Assembly (NCBI GenBank): GCA_963780635.1
Contig: CAWACW010000016.1
Span: 372,001 to 436,000 of the forward strand
Direction of reading: 5' to 3'
Length of the DNA: 64,000 nt
Origin: DATEPR01 sp963780635
GTDB lineage: Bacteria; Actinomycetota; Actinomycetes; Mycobacteriales; Pseudonocardiaceae
The notes under the pieces are model-generated. The model was not told the origin of the DNA. It saw only the letters and a program-made list of their open reading frames with translations, and searched no databases. Made by a program: the position numbers and the translations under genes. Below, in pieces: positions 8,691-17,892 of the stretch; the stretch's first letter is position 1, and every line of letters starts with the position of its first letter.

Positions 8691-9695
8691 GTGCACCCGA
8701 TGACCTTGTTCCTCGCAGATTCGAACAGCTGGATCACGTTCGATGTCAGCAGTTTCAAGGAACTGTTCTGGAACAACACGTTCGACGGCCTTGCCTTCGG
8801 AGCCATCTACTCGTTGATCGCGATGGGCTACACGCTGGTCTACGGCGTCCTACGGCTGATCAACTTCGCGCACTCCGAGGTCTTCATCGTCGGTGCGTAC
8901 GCGGTCTTCTTCACCTTGTCCGCCTTGGGCTTCGGCCCGTTCATCCCGCAGTTGGGCATCCTCTCGCTGGTCGGTGACCTCGTCCTCGCCGGGGTCGTCG
9001 CGATGATCGTGTCCGGCATCGTCGCCGTGCTGCTGGAACGGGTGGCCTACCGGCCGCTGCGCAGACGCAACGCACCTCCATTGGCCTTCCTGATCACCGC
9101 CATCGGCGCGTCGTTCGCGATCCAGTACCTGATCGAGCTGTGGCGCGGCCCGAGCGCCGAGCAGGCGGTCATCATGATCAAGCAGACGCCGGTCTTCACG
9201 GTGTTCGGTGCCGACATCTCGAACATCCAGATCATCATCTTCGTCGCCGCGATCGTGCTGATGATCGTGGTGGACCAGTTCCTCAACCGGACGCGGTTCG
9301 GTCGCGGCATCCGCGCGGTGGCGCAGGACCCGGACACCGCGACGCTGATGGGCGTGAACAAGGAACGCGTCATCATGCTGACGTTCCTGATCGGTGGCCT
9401 GCTCGCCGGTGCCGCCTCGCTGTTCTACATCATGAAGGTCCCGGCGGGTGTGCAGTACAACGGTGGCTTCAACCTGGGCATCCAGGCGTTCGCGGCGGCC
9501 GTGCTCGGTGGCATCGGCAACATCCGCGGCGCCATGCTGGGCGGCCTGCTGATCGGCCTGGTCGGTGACTACGGGGCGACGTTGCTGGGCAACGCACAGT
9601 GGATGGCGGTCATCGCGTTCGTCGCGCTGGTGGTCATCCTGATGTTCCGGCCGACGGGCATCCTCGGCGAATCGCTCGGAAAGGCCCGGGTATGA
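8691..9695 (+). CDS. LivH-type ABC transporter permease
   Basis: About 334 residues with eight or so hydrophobic segments, of the branched-chain amino acid permease family. After a hydrophilic start, GAIYSLIAMGYTLVYGVLRL and INFAHSEVFIVGAYA are the hallmark first helices, and the cytoplasmic coupling region contains ALLERVAYRPLR-like and DPDTATLMGVNKERV stretches. It forms the membrane pore with the LivM-type protein. GTG 8691 or ATG 8700 could be the start; AGGAAC lies 11-20 nt upstream. The stop overlaps the next start (ATGA). Confidence 0.92.
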   Translation: MHPMTLFLADSNSWITFDVSSFKELFWNNTFDGLAFGAIYSLIAMGYTLVYGVLRLINFAHSEVFIVGAYAVFFTLSALGFGPFIPQLGILSLVGDLVLAGVVAMIVSGIVAVLLERVAYRPLRRRNAPPLAFLITAIGASFAIQYLIELWRGPSAEQAVIMIKQTPVFTVFGADISNIQIIIFVAAIVLMIVVDQFLNRTRFGRGIRAVAQDPDTATLMGVNKERVIMLTFLIGGLLAGAASLFYIMKVPAGVQYNGGFNLGIQAFAAAVLGGIGNIRGAMLGGLLIGLVGDYGATLLGNAQWMAVIAFVALVVILMFRPTGILGESLGKARV

Positions 9696-10837
9696 CTACC
9701 GTCCAGACGACTCCGGTCCAGCAGGTGCAGGAGTCGCCGATCCGGCGGTTCCGCACCTGGTGGAACAGCCTGCCCCGGCTGCAGCAGTGGATCGGCGTCA
9801 TCCCGATCGTCATCCTGATCTACGCCCTGCCGGTGCTCAACCCGCCGATCCTGACGACCGAGCCGTACAAGAACTTCCCGATCTCGATGTTCAACGCGGC
9901 TGTGCTGGTACTGATCGCACTGGGCCTGAACGTCGTGGTCGGCCAGGCAGGCCTGCTCGACCTGGGGTACGTCGGCTTCTTCGCGGTCGGGGCGTACGTC
10001 GCGGCCCTGTTCACCAGTCCACAGTCGACACTGGTGAAGATCCCGTACCTGGCGGTGCTGCCGCTGGCCATGGTGGTCACGATGGTCGCGGGGCTGTTAC
10101 TCGGCACACCAACGCTACGACTACGAGGGGACTATCTCGCGATCGTCACCCTCGGGTTCGGCGAGATCGTCCGCCTGTTGGTCACGATCATTCCGGCCCT
10201 CAAGGGCATGGTGGGCTTCAACAACGTCGGCCACCCGCCGGGCACCCAGGCCAGTGGCATTCCGATCTTCACCGCCAGCAACGGCACACCCTGGTACTGG
10301 CTCGCGGTGTCGATCATCATCATCATCCTGATGTTCATCGGCAACCTCGAACGCAGCCGGGTCGGCCGCGCGTGGGTGGCGATCCGGGAGGACGAGGACG
10401 CGGCCCAGATGATGGGCGTGCCGACGTTCACGTTCAAGCTGTGGGCGTTCGCGATCGGCGCCGCGATCGGTGGCCTGTCCGGTGCGCTGTCCGCCGGCCA
10501 GGTCGGCTTCATCAACAACCAGGACTTCGGCGTCAACTTCTCGGTGCTGTACCTGAGCGCGGTGATCCTCGGCGGCTCCGGCAACAAGGTCGGCGTGATG
10601 CTGGGAGCGTTCATCGTGTCCTACATCCCGGACCGCTTCAACTTCCTGGGCAGCCAGAAGTACCTGGTCTTCGGCGTCGCGCTGATCGTGCTGATGATCT
10701 TCCGGCCGCAGGGCCTGCTCGGTGCGCGGCAGCGGTTGCTCACCTACGGCCGGACCGCGTACCTGCGGCTGATCGGTAGGCCGGAGCAGTTGTCCAGCGA
10801 CAGCGCGCTGGCTCCGGAGAAGGGCGACGAGGCATGA
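9692..10837 (+). CDS. LivM-type ABC transporter permease
   Basis: A 381-residue second permease of the operon. A cytoplasmic N-terminal extension of about 40 residues precedes the helices; NVVVGQAGLLDLGYVGFFAVGAY and TLRLRGDYLAIVTLGFGEI are family signatures, and EDEDAAQMMGVP is the coupling loop that meets the ATPases. The start ATG 9692 overlaps the stop of the preceding permease and its own stop overlaps the next start, indicating translational coupling. Confidence 0.92.
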   Translation: MTTVQTTPVQQVQESPIRRFRTWWNSLPRLQQWIGVIPIVILIYALPVLNPPILTTEPYKNFPISMFNAAVLVLIALGLNVVVGQAGLLDLGYVGFFAVGAYVAALFTSPQSTLVKIPYLAVLPLAMVVTMVAGLLLGTPTLRLRGDYLAIVTLGFGEIVRLLVTIIPALKGMVGFNNVGHPPGTQASGIPIFTASNGTPWYWLAVSIIIIILMFIGNLERSRVGRAWVAIREDEDAAQMMGVPTFTFKLWAFAIGAAIGGLSGALSAGQVGFINNQDFGVNFSVLYLSAVILGGSGNKVGVMLGAFIVSYIPDRFNFLGSQKYLVFGVALIVLMIFRPQGLLGARQRLLTYGRTAYLRLIGRPEQLSSDSALAPEKGDEA

Positions 10838-11769
10838 CCAGCGGCATCGAGCCCACTGATGCCGGCCCGGACGTGCCGCCGGAGGGTGGCATCGTCGCCG
10901 AGGTCGCGCACATGTCGCAGGTGGAACTGGCCGAGCACGAGGCCGCGGTCGCCGAGGCCGTCGCTCCGGACCGGGAGATCGAGGTCGAGGTCGGCCAGAC
11001 CTTGCTGGAGATCAGCGACGTCACGGTCCGGTTCGGCGGTCTCGTCGCGCTGGACCACGTGTCGTTCGAGATCCGGCGTGGCGAGATCCTCGGTTTGATC
11101 GGGCCCAACGGTGCGGGCAAGACCACGTGCTTCAACGTGATGACCGGCGTCTACCGGCCGACCAGCGGCAAGGTGCTGCTGGAGGGCGCGTCGATCTCGG
11201 GTCGCAAGCGGTACCAGATCACCAAGCTCGGCCTGGCGCGCACGTTCCAGAACATCAGGTTGTTCGGCGAGATGACCGCGCTGGAGAACGTGGTCGTCGG
11301 CGTGGACGCGCGGCACAAGACGAGCGTGCCCGGTGCGTTGATCCGCTCGCCGCGTCATCACCGTGAGGAGCACGAGGTCGTCGAGCGGGCGAGCGCGCTG
11401 CTGGAGTTCGTCGGCATCGCGGACCGCGCCGCCGACAAGGCCCGCAACCTGCCCTACGGCTACCAGCGCCGGCTGGAGATCGCCAGGGCGCTGGCCACCG
11501 AGCCGAAACTGCTGTGCCTGGACGAGCCGGCCGCCGGCTTCAACCCCACCGAGAAGGAAGAACTCATGGGGTTGATCCGCAGGATCCGCGACGACGGGTA
11601 CACGGTGCTGCTCATCGAGCACGACATGCGCCTGGTCATGGGTGTCACCGACCGGATCGTGGTGCTGGAGTTCGGCAAGAAGATCGCCGACGGCCCGCCA
11701 GCGGAGATCCGCGAGAACCCGGCCGTGATCGCGGCCTACCTGGGGGTGCCAGACGATGGCGTTGCTTGA
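10834..11769 (+). CDS. LivG-type ABC transporter ATP-binding protein
   Basis: A 311-residue ATPase. Walker A GPNGAGKTT is at 90-98; a signature region of the LivG type (PYGYQRRLEIARAL), Walker B (LLCLDEPAAG) and the H-loop (LIEHDM) follow. An acidic N-terminal extension of about 54 residues, rich in Glu/Ala, precedes the domain and is longer than in typical LivG; it may be a lineage feature. It pairs with the LivF-type ATPase on the cytoplasmic side. Confidence 0.93.
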   Translation: MTSGIEPTDAGPDVPPEGGIVAEVAHMSQVELAEHEAAVAEAVAPDREIEVEVGQTLLEISDVTVRFGGLVALDHVSFEIRRGEILGLIGPNGAGKTTCFNVMTGVYRPTSGKVLLEGASISGRKRYQITKLGLARTFQNIRLFGEMTALENVVVGVDARHKTSVPGALIRSPRHHREEHEVVERASALLEFVGIADRAADKARNLPYGYQRRLEIARALATEPKLLCLDEPAAGFNPTEKEELMGLIRRIRDDGYTVLLIEHDMRLVMGVTDRIVVLEFGKKIADGPPAEIRENPAVIAAYLGVPDDGVA

Positions 11770-12469
11770 GCTGTCCAACGTGTCCGTCCACTACGGGCGG
11801 ATCGGTGCGCTGTCCGGTGTCTCGCTGACCGTCGACGAGGGCGAGATCGTCTCCCTGATCGGGGCGAACGGCGCCGGCAAGACCACCACGATGCGTGCGG
11901 TGTCCGGCATCCGGCCGCTGTCCGGTGGCCGGATCTCCTTCGACGGCGGGGACATCAGCAAGCTGCGCGCCGACCTGCGCGTGGTGCGCGGGATCTCGCA
12001 GGCCCCGGAGGGCCGGGGTGTGTTCCCGGGGATGTCCGTGCTGGAGAACCTCGACATGGGCGCGTACGCGCGCAAGGACAGGAAGAACCTCGCCGCCGAC
12101 TACGAGCGTGTGTTCAGCCTGTTCCCCCGGCTGGATGAGCGCAAGACACAGGCGGGCGGCACGCTGTCCGGCGGTGAGCAGCAGATGCTGGCCATCGGCA
12201 GGGCGTTGATGGCCAAGCCGCGGCTGCTGCTGCTGGACGAGCCGTCGATGGGCCTCGCGCCGCAGTTCATCCAGCAGATCTTCCGGATCATCACGGAGAT
12301 CAACCAGCAGGGCACCACGGTGCTGCTGGTGGAGCAGAACGCGCAGCAGGCACTGTCGCGGGCGCACCGGGCCTACGTGCTGGAGACCGGTTCGATCGTG
12401 AAGTCGGGTACCGGCAAGGAGATGCTGGCCGACCCGTCGATCAAGGAGGCGTACCTGGGCGTCGCCTAG
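11756..12469 (+). CDS. LivF-type ABC transporter ATP-binding protein
   Basis: A 237-residue ATPase, normal LivF length. Walker A GANGAGKTT starts at residue 37, a LivF-type segment reads ISQAPEGRGVFPGMSVLENL, the signature is LSGGEQQ, and Walker B is LLLLDEPSMGL. It overlaps the LivG-type gene by 14 bases and ends the operon. The next gene converges from the minus strand 15 bases later. Confidence 0.93.
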   Translation: MALLELSNVSVHYGRIGALSGVSLTVDEGEIVSLIGANGAGKTTTMRAVSGIRPLSGGRISFDGGDISKLRADLRVVRGISQAPEGRGVFPGMSVLENLDMGAYARKDRKNLAADYERVFSLFPRLDERKTQAGGTLSGGEQQMLAIGRALMAKPRLLLLDEPSMGLAPQFIQQIFRIITEINQQGTTVLLVEQNAQQALSRAHRAYVLETGSIVKSGTGKEMLADPSIKEAYLGVA

Positions 12470-12484
12470 AGCTCTCAGCGGCTC

Positions 12485-12919
12485 TCAGGTGCCCGGGGTC
12501 TTCTCCCGGACGATGCAGGTCAGCCGGGCCGTGCAGGTCCGGCGGCCTTCCTCGTCGGTGATCACTGTCTCGAACGTGGACGTGCTGCGGCCGACGTGCA
12601 GCGGCGTGCACACGCCGGTGACCAGGCCGCCGCGGGCGGCACGGTGGTGCGTGCAGGACAGCTCCAGGCCCACGGCGATGCGGCCGTCGGGCGCGTTGAG
12701 CACGGCGGCGACGGAACCGATGGTCTCGGCGAGCGCCGCGTTCGCGCCTCCGTGCAACAGGCCGAGCGGCTGCCGGTTGCCGTCGACCGGCATGGTGGCC
12801 ACGACGCGGTCGGTGCCGACCTCGATGATCTCGATGCCGAGCTTCTCGTTGAGTTCGCCCCGCATCGCGTTCGCGGCCTCGACGGTGAAGCCGGCGCGCG
12901 GCTCGTCGGTCGCCGTCAC
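12485..12919 (-). CDS. PaaI-type hotdog-fold thioesterase
   Basis: A 144-residue single-hotdog protein that hydrolyses acyl- or aryl-CoA thioesters. The active-site region reads LLHGGANAALAETIGSVAA, with the HGG turn and catalytic acidic residue in the following helix; a second strand (VGLELSCTHHRAA) is typical of the family. GTG 12919 is favoured because GGAGG precedes it by 5 nt; the GTG two codons upstream overlaps that site. It is divergent from polA. Confidence 0.88.
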   Translation of the reverse strand: MTATDEPRAGFTVEAANAMRGELNEKLGIEIIEVGTDRVVATMPVDGNRQPLGLLHGGANAALAETIGSVAAVLNAPDGRIAVGLELSCTHHRAARGGLVTGVCTPLHVGRSTSTFETVITDEEGRRTCTARLTCIVREKTPGT

Positions 12920-12989
12920 CGGCACCTCCAGTTGTCGTCCGATCGTGGTGCGACAGACGGCGCTGAACAGCCCTGTCGGTGTCTCACCC

Positions 12990-12995
12990 TAGACT
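12990..12995 (+). promoter_or_regulatory. -10 box of a leaderless polA promoter
   Basis: TAGACT ends six bases before the GTG start of polA, so transcription would begin at or next to the start codon. There is no ribosome-binding sequence, consistent with a leaderless mRNA. Confidence 0.55.
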
Positions 12996-13001
12996 CGGCG
13001 G

Positions 13002-15722
13002 GTGCCCGCCAAGTCCGAGACTCGCACCACACCCGCCAGTGACACGCCGCGCCTGCTGTTGCTGGACGGTCACTCGCTGGCCTACCGGGCGTTCTTCGCG
13101 CTGCCCGCGGAGAACTTCCGCACCCAGACCGGGCAGACCACCAACGCGGTGTACGGCTTCACGTCGATGCTGATCAATCTGCTGCGCGACGAGCAGCCGA
13201 CGCACATCGCCGTCGCCTTCGACGTGTCGCGGCAGACGTTCCGGCGGGACACCTATGCCGACTACAAGGCCAACCGCAGCACCACGCCGGACGAGTTCCG
13301 CGGCCAGGTCGGCCTCATCCAGGACGTGCTCGGGGCGCTGGGCATCCCGTGGCTGAGCAAGGACAACTACGAGGCCGACGACGTCATCGCCACACTGACC
13401 GCACGCGCCGCGGACGAGGGCTTCGACGTGCTCATCTGCACCGGCGACCGGGACGCGCTGCAGCTGGTGAACGACCAGGTCACCGTGCTGTACCCACGGC
13501 GAGGCGTCTCCGACCTGACCCGGTTCACCCCGGGCGAGGTCATCGCCAAGTACGGCCTGTCGCCCGCCCAGTACCCCGATTTCGCGGCTCTGCGCGGCGA
13601 CCCGTCGGACAACCTGCCGGGCATCCCCGGCGTCGGCGAGAAGACCGCGGCCAAGTGGATCCGTGAGTACGGCTCGCTCGCGCAGCTCGTCGACCAGGTG
13701 GACAAGGTCAAGGGCAAGGTGGGCGACGCGTTGCGGGCGAACCTGGCCGCGGTGCTGCTCAACCGGGAACTGACCGAACTGGTCAAGGACGTGCCCGTCG
13801 AGGTGGACCCCACGCAGCTGGAGCTGCACGCCTGGGACCGCGACGCCGTGCACCGCCTGTTCGACGACCTGGAGTTCCGGGTGCTGCGCGACCGGCTGTT
13901 CGCCACGCTGCAGTCGGCCGAACCCGAGGCGGAGGAAGGCTTCGAGGTCCGCGGCGGCCCGATCGCGTCCGGTGCGCTCGGGGCCTGGCTGGCCGAGCAC
14001 GCGGGCGAGGGCGCGCGGGTCGGTTTGGCGCTGCGGGCCTACTGGGCGGCGGGTGTCGGTGACGTGCGTGGCATCGCACTCGCCACGGCCGACGGCGACG
14101 GCGGCTACCTCGACGTCGAGCAGCTCACCGAGGACGACGAGCAGGCGCTGGCCGCGTGGCTGGCGAACCCGGCCGTGCCGAAGGCCGGCCACGCGATGAA
14201 GGTCGCCCGGCACGCGCTGCGGTCCCGTGGCTGGCAGCTGGAGGGCCTGACCAGCGACACCGAGCTGGCCGCCTACCTGGCCCGCCCCGGCCAGCGGTCG
14301 TTCGAGCTGGACGACCTGGTGCTGCGCTACCTGCGTCGCGAACTGCGCGTGGAGAACGACGCCGACGACGGCCAGATGTCACTGCTGTCCACCGAGGCTG
14401 ACGATGCCGAACGGCTGGCGCGCGCGGAGATCCTCAAGGCCCGTGCCGTCGCCGACCTGGCCGACGCGCTGGACACCGAGCTGGCCGACCTCGGTGGCGC
14501 CACGCTGCTGATGGACCTGGAGCTGCCGCTGCAGCGGGTGCTCTGCGAGATCGAGTCCGTCGGTATCGCGATGGACACCGAGCTGCTGGCCGCGCAGGAG
14601 GCCCACTTCGCCGCCCGCGTGAAGCAGGCCGCGCAGGACGCCTACTCGGTGATCGGCAAGGAGATCAACCTCGGCTCGCCCAAGCAGCTGCAGGTCGTGC
14701 TGTTCGACGAGCTGAACATGCCCAAGACCAAGCGCACGAAGACCGGCTACACGACGGACGCCGAGGCGCTGCAGACGCTGTTCGACGCCACCGGGCACCC
14801 GTTCCTGGAGTACCTGCTGGAGCACCGCGACGCCACGCGCCTCAAGACCACGGTGGACGGGCTGCTCAAGTCCGTCGCCGACGACGGCCGCATCCACACC
14901 ACGTTCAACCAGACGATCGCGGCGACCGGCCGGCTCTCGTCCACCGAGCCGAACCTGCAGAACATCCCGATCCGCACCGAGGAAGGCCGCACGATCCGGC
15001 AGACGTTCGTCGTCGGCGAGGGCTATGCCGAGCTGATGACGGCCGATTACAGCCAGATCGAGATGCGGATCATGGCCCACCTGTCCGTCGACGACGCGCT
15101 GATCGAGGCGTTCCAGTCCGGGTTCGACTTCCACGCGGCCACCGCGGCCCGGGTGTTCGGCGTCGGCCCGGACGAGGTCACCGGCGCGCAGCGGGCCAAG
15201 GTCAAGGCGATGAACTACGGCCTGGCCTACGGCCTGTCGGTCTACGGCCTGTCGCAGCAGCTGCGGATCTCCGCCGACGAGGCCCGCGAGCTGATGGACG
15301 AGTACTTCGCCCGATTCGGCGGGGTGCGCGACTACCTGCGGGCCGTGGTCGACCAGGCGCGCAAGGACGGCTACACGGCCACCATCCTGGGCCGCCGGCG
15401 CTACCTGCCCGACCTGAACAGCGACAACCGGCAGCGCAGGGAGATGGCTGAGCGGATGGCGCTCAACGCGCCGATCCAGGGCAGCGCGGCCGACATCATC
15501 AAGGTCGCGATGCTCAACGTGCAGGCAGCGCTGGCCTCGTCGCAGCTGCGCACCCGGATGCTGCTGCAGGTGCACGACGAGCTGGTGCTGGAGATCGCCG
15601 ATGGCGAGCGGGACGCCGTCGAGGCGCTGGTCCGCGAGCAGATGGGTAGTGCCTACGCGCTCGGGGTGCCGCTGGAGGTCTCCGTCGGCGTCGGCAGGTC
15701 ATGGGACGACGCGGCTCACTGA
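13002..15722 (+). CDS. polA: DNA polymerase I
   Basis: A 906-residue polymerase. The 5'-nuclease domain covers about 14-310 (LLLLDGHSLAYRAFFAL, NYEADDVIATL, GDRDALQLV, GIPGVGEKTA). The middle 3'-5' exonuclease-like domain (about 320-510) lacks the DxE metal-binding residues, as is usual for actinobacterial Pol I, so it should not proofread. The polymerase domain has fingers (KVKAMNYGLAYGLSVYGLS) and catalytic D682 (TADYSQIEMR) and D859 (QVHDEL). It acts in Okazaki fragment maturation and excision-repair gap filling. The GTG start lacks an SD but has a -10 box six bases upstream. Confidence 0.97.
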   Translation: MPAKSETRTTPASDTPRLLLLDGHSLAYRAFFALPAENFRTQTGQTTNAVYGFTSMLINLLRDEQPTHIAVAFDVSRQTFRRDTYADYKANRSTTPDEFRGQVGLIQDVLGALGIPWLSKDNYEADDVIATLTARAADEGFDVLICTGDRDALQLVNDQVTVLYPRRGVSDLTRFTPGEVIAKYGLSPAQYPDFAALRGDPSDNLPGIPGVGEKTAAKWIREYGSLAQLVDQVDKVKGKVGDALRANLAAVLLNRELTELVKDVPVEVDPTQLELHAWDRDAVHRLFDDLEFRVLRDRLFATLQSAEPEAEEGFEVRGGPIASGALGAWLAEHAGEGARVGLALRAYWAAGVGDVRGIALATADGDGGYLDVEQLTEDDEQALAAWLANPAVPKAGHAMKVARHALRSRGWQLEGLTSDTELAAYLARPGQRSFELDDLVLRYLRRELRVENDADDGQMSLLSTEADDAERLARAEILKARAVADLADALDTELADLGGATLLMDLELPLQRVLCEIESVGIAMDTELLAAQEAHFAARVKQAAQDAYSVIGKEINLGSPKQLQVVLFDELNMPKTKRTKTGYTTDAEALQTLFDATGHPFLEYLLEHRDATRLKTTVDGLLKSVADDGRIHTTFNQTIAATGRLSSTEPNLQNIPIRTEEGRTIRQTFVVGEGYAELMTADYSQIEMRIMAHLSVDDALIEAFQSGFDFHAATAARVFGVGPDEVTGAQRAKVKAMNYGLAYGLSVYGLSQQLRISADEARELMDEYFARFGGVRDYLRAVVDQARKDGYTATILGRRRYLPDLNSDNRQRREMAERMALNAPIQGSAADIIKVAMLNVQAALASSQLRTRMLLQVHDELVLEIADGERDAVEALVREQMGSAYALGVPLEVSVGVGRSWDDAAH

Positions 15723-15762
15723 CCAGGTGAAATCCGGTTGCCCGTGGTCCTAGCCTGATCAA

Positions 15763-16359
15763 GTGGCCCTACTCGGACCGGACGACCCGCTGCCCCCCGC
15801 TGCCCGCCGAATCCTGGTGTCCGGTACGTCCGGCTCCGGCAAGACCACCCTCGCGCTCGCGATCGGCGAGACGCTGGGAGTGCCATCCGTCGAGATCGAC
15901 GCGCTGCACCACGGACCCGGCTGGACCGTGCTGCCGACCTTCGAGCAGGAGGTCGACCGCTTCTCGGCAGGCCAGGGGTGGGTGACCGAGTGGCAGTACA
16001 GCGCCGTCAAGCCGATGCTGCTCGAACGAGCCGACCTGCTGGTATGGCTGGACCACGCCCGGTACACGGTGATGCGCCGGGTCGTCCGGCGCACGCTGGT
16101 GCGGCGGGTACGCCGACAGCAGCTGTGGAACGGCAACGTCGAACCGCCGCTGTGGACGTTCTTCACCGACCGCGACCACATCGTGCGCTGGGCGTGGCGC
16201 ACCCACCAACGGCGCGGGCACCAGGCGCTCGTGGTGGCCGCCGACCCGGATCCGGCGATGCCCGACGTGGTTCGGCTGACCGGACAACGGCAGGTGGACG
16301 CCTGGGTAGCCGGTCCACTCGCGGCAGCCCGGCACCCCAGTGGACCGATTCAGAGTTGA
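15763..16359 (+). CDS. P-loop kinase-like protein (adenylate kinase/FlaR-type)
   Basis: A 198-residue P-loop NTPase. Walker A is GTSGSGKTT (about 22-30), followed by a substrate-like region (VEIDALHHGPGWTVL). A DLLVWLDHARY stretch resembles the second acidic strand of small nucleoside-kinase-like proteins annotated as DNA-topology-modulation FlaR-related. The substrate is unknown. Its GTG start has TAGCCT six bases upstream (15751-15756), suggesting a leaderless transcript. It follows polA by 40 bases. Confidence 0.75.
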   Translation: MALLGPDDPLPPAARRILVSGTSGSGKTTLALAIGETLGVPSVEIDALHHGPGWTVLPTFEQEVDRFSAGQGWVTEWQYSAVKPMLLERADLLVWLDHARYTVMRRVVRRTLVRRVRRQQLWNGNVEPPLWTFFTDRDHIVRWAWRTHQRRGHQALVVAADPDPAMPDVVRLTGQRQVDAWVAGPLAAARHPSGPIQS

Positions 16360-16465
16360 AGGTGCCTGGTCCTGGGTAGGGATACGGTAGTCAGTACGAC
16401 CGAGATCGCGGCGTCACCCGCCGCTCATCGATCCGGGAGGTGTCGTCATCAGCCCCCTCAGAGGT

Positions 16466-17077
16466 GTGGCCAGCCCGGCCGTCGAGATCGCCGGCGGCCG
16501 CGCGGGTGGCCACGGACGTGCCGGAGTGCCCCGCCAGGCGTTGGTCATCGGCGGTTCGGGGATGCTCGCCGCGTGTACGTCGCGGCTCGTCGCCTGCGGG
16601 TGGCACGTGGTGCTGCCCAGTCGCCGCTACTCACCGATCCCGGCCGTGCCCAGCGACTCGGGCACCGGCAGGGCACTGTGGGTCGCGGCCGACTGGTCGG
16701 ACCCGTGCGGCTTGGCGATCCGCGTCCGTAAGGCGCTGGCCGGGCAGGCGGAACTGCTGGTCACGTGGGTCCGCCGGGAGCACAGGCCGACCCTGCTGAG
16801 CGCGGTCGCTCCGTTGCTCGCGACCGGTGCGCCCGTCGTCGAGGTGCACGGCAGCGCCGCGTTCGATCCGGTGTCCGGCTACCCGGAGCCGGTGTTGCGC
16901 GATCACCCCACGCAGCAGCTCGTGCTGGGCTTCGTGCCGGTCGGCACCACCAGCCGCAGGCTGTCCCACGAGGAGATCTCCGAAGGCGTGCAGGAGGCCG
17001 TCGACCGGGCCCTGTCCGGCAAGGCACCAGGCGTCTACCAGGTCGGCGAACCGCGGCCCTGGGTCCGCTCCGGCTGA
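16466..17077 (+). CDS. Rossmann-fold (SDR-like) protein
   Basis: About 203 residues. The N-terminal strand and glycine turn ALVIGGSGMLAACTSRLVACG form a dinucleotide-binding Rossmann start, followed by LPSRRYSP. No clear YxxxK catalytic pair is visible, so it may be a degenerate or binding-only member. The start is uncertain: GTG 16466 has only an adjacent GAGGT. A stronger GGAGG at 16436-16440 would fit a non-standard ATC codon at 16448, which keeps the frame open. It converges with the minus-strand membrane protein, ending three bases before its stop. Confidence 0.6.
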   Translation: MASPAVEIAGGRAGGHGRAGVPRQALVIGGSGMLAACTSRLVACGWHVVLPSRRYSPIPAVPSDSGTGRALWVAADWSDPCGLAIRVRKALAGQAELLVTWVRREHRPTLLSAVAPLLATGAPVVEVHGSAAFDPVSGYPEPVLRDHPTQQLVLGFVPVGTTSRRLSHEEISEGVQEAVDRALSGKAPGVYQVGEPRPWVRSG

Positions 17078-17079
17078 CG

Positions 17080-17871
17080 TCAGCGCTCCGGTTTGCGCGG
17101 TCCGCCGCGGCTGCGGGCGGGCAGTCTGCGGTCCTTGGCAGCTCGGTCGACCACGGCGGCCCGCAGGTCGACAGCCTGCCGCGCGGTGCGCAGCGGCCGC
17201 ACGGTCCGGTCGTAGCGCCAGCCCGCCGCGACCGCGAAGCGCCGCAGGTCGTGGTCGTCGAACCCGGTGGTGGGCAGCCGGGCCAGCAACTGCTCGTGGA
17301 TGTCCATCAGCAGTACCGACCTCGGCGCGCTGAGCTGCACGAGTGTCGTCGTGTCGGGCGGCAGACCGTGCCGCAGCCCGGCCGCGTCCACCAGCGCGGG
17401 TCCCTGCTCGTCCAGGATCAGGCCGCCGTTGTGCCACCAGCCCGCGGTCGGTGACGGACCGTCGGCGGCCAACCACCGGTCCACCCGGTCACCCAGCCGC
17501 CGTGGTGGCGCGCCGTCGTACCGGCGGGGCCGGATCCATAACTCGGCCTGACCGGGTGCGACCCGGTCGGGCCGCAGCAACGACTCGTCGTGTCGCTTGC
17601 GGGCCGCGTGCAGCCGGGCCAGGCCGATGCCCAGCGGCACCGCGGCCACGAACTGGCCCGCCGCCAGCACCGCGACCAGCCACCGCCAGGGCACGTCGTT
17701 GAGCGCCAGGATCGCGTCGACCGTGACGACGGAAAGCGACACCACGCAGGCCCAGACCGTCAGCCGCTGTGCCGAATGCGGTGGGAGCCTGCGCAGCCAG
17801 TCCACCACCACCGGCAGGGCGACCGTCATCGCCAGGCCGGCGATCACCCACGGCCAGATGTCCTGCCGCAT
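17080..17871 (-). CDS. Hypothetical membrane protein
   Basis: A 263-residue protein of unknown family. Three hydrophobic segments lie in the first 85 residues (WVIAGLAMTVALPVVV; VWACVVSLSVVTVDAILAL; WLVAVLAAGQFVAAVPLGI). A soluble C-terminal domain of about 180 residues follows, rich in Arg and Trp, with WWHNGGLILDEQGPALVDAAG and SVLLMDIHEQLLARLP. The basic tail (RSRGGPRKPER) ends the protein. GGGAGGGAG precedes ATG 17871. It lies downstream of the GNAT gene on the same strand, with only a 21-base gap, so they may be cotranscribed. No function is proposed. Confidence 0.75.
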   Translation of the reverse strand: MRQDIWPWVIAGLAMTVALPVVVDWLRRLPPHSAQRLTVWACVVSLSVVTVDAILALNDVPWRWLVAVLAAGQFVAAVPLGIGLARLHAARKRHDESLLRPDRVAPGQAELWIRPRRYDGAPPRRLGDRVDRWLAADGPSPTAGWWHNGGLILDEQGPALVDAAGLRHGLPPDTTTLVQLSAPRSVLLMDIHEQLLARLPTTGFDDHDLRRFAVAAGWRYDRTVRPLRTARQAVDLRAAVVDRAAKDRRLPARSRGGPRKPER

Positions 17872-17892
17872 CAGGTGTCTCCCTCCCGGCGG

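Noticed and set aside
12984..14213. Long frame antisense to polA
   Set aside because: Shadow frame; polA is certain.
13980..14500. Loss of proofreading residues in polA as an anomaly
   Set aside because: Missing exonuclease metal ligands are normal in actinobacterial Pol I.
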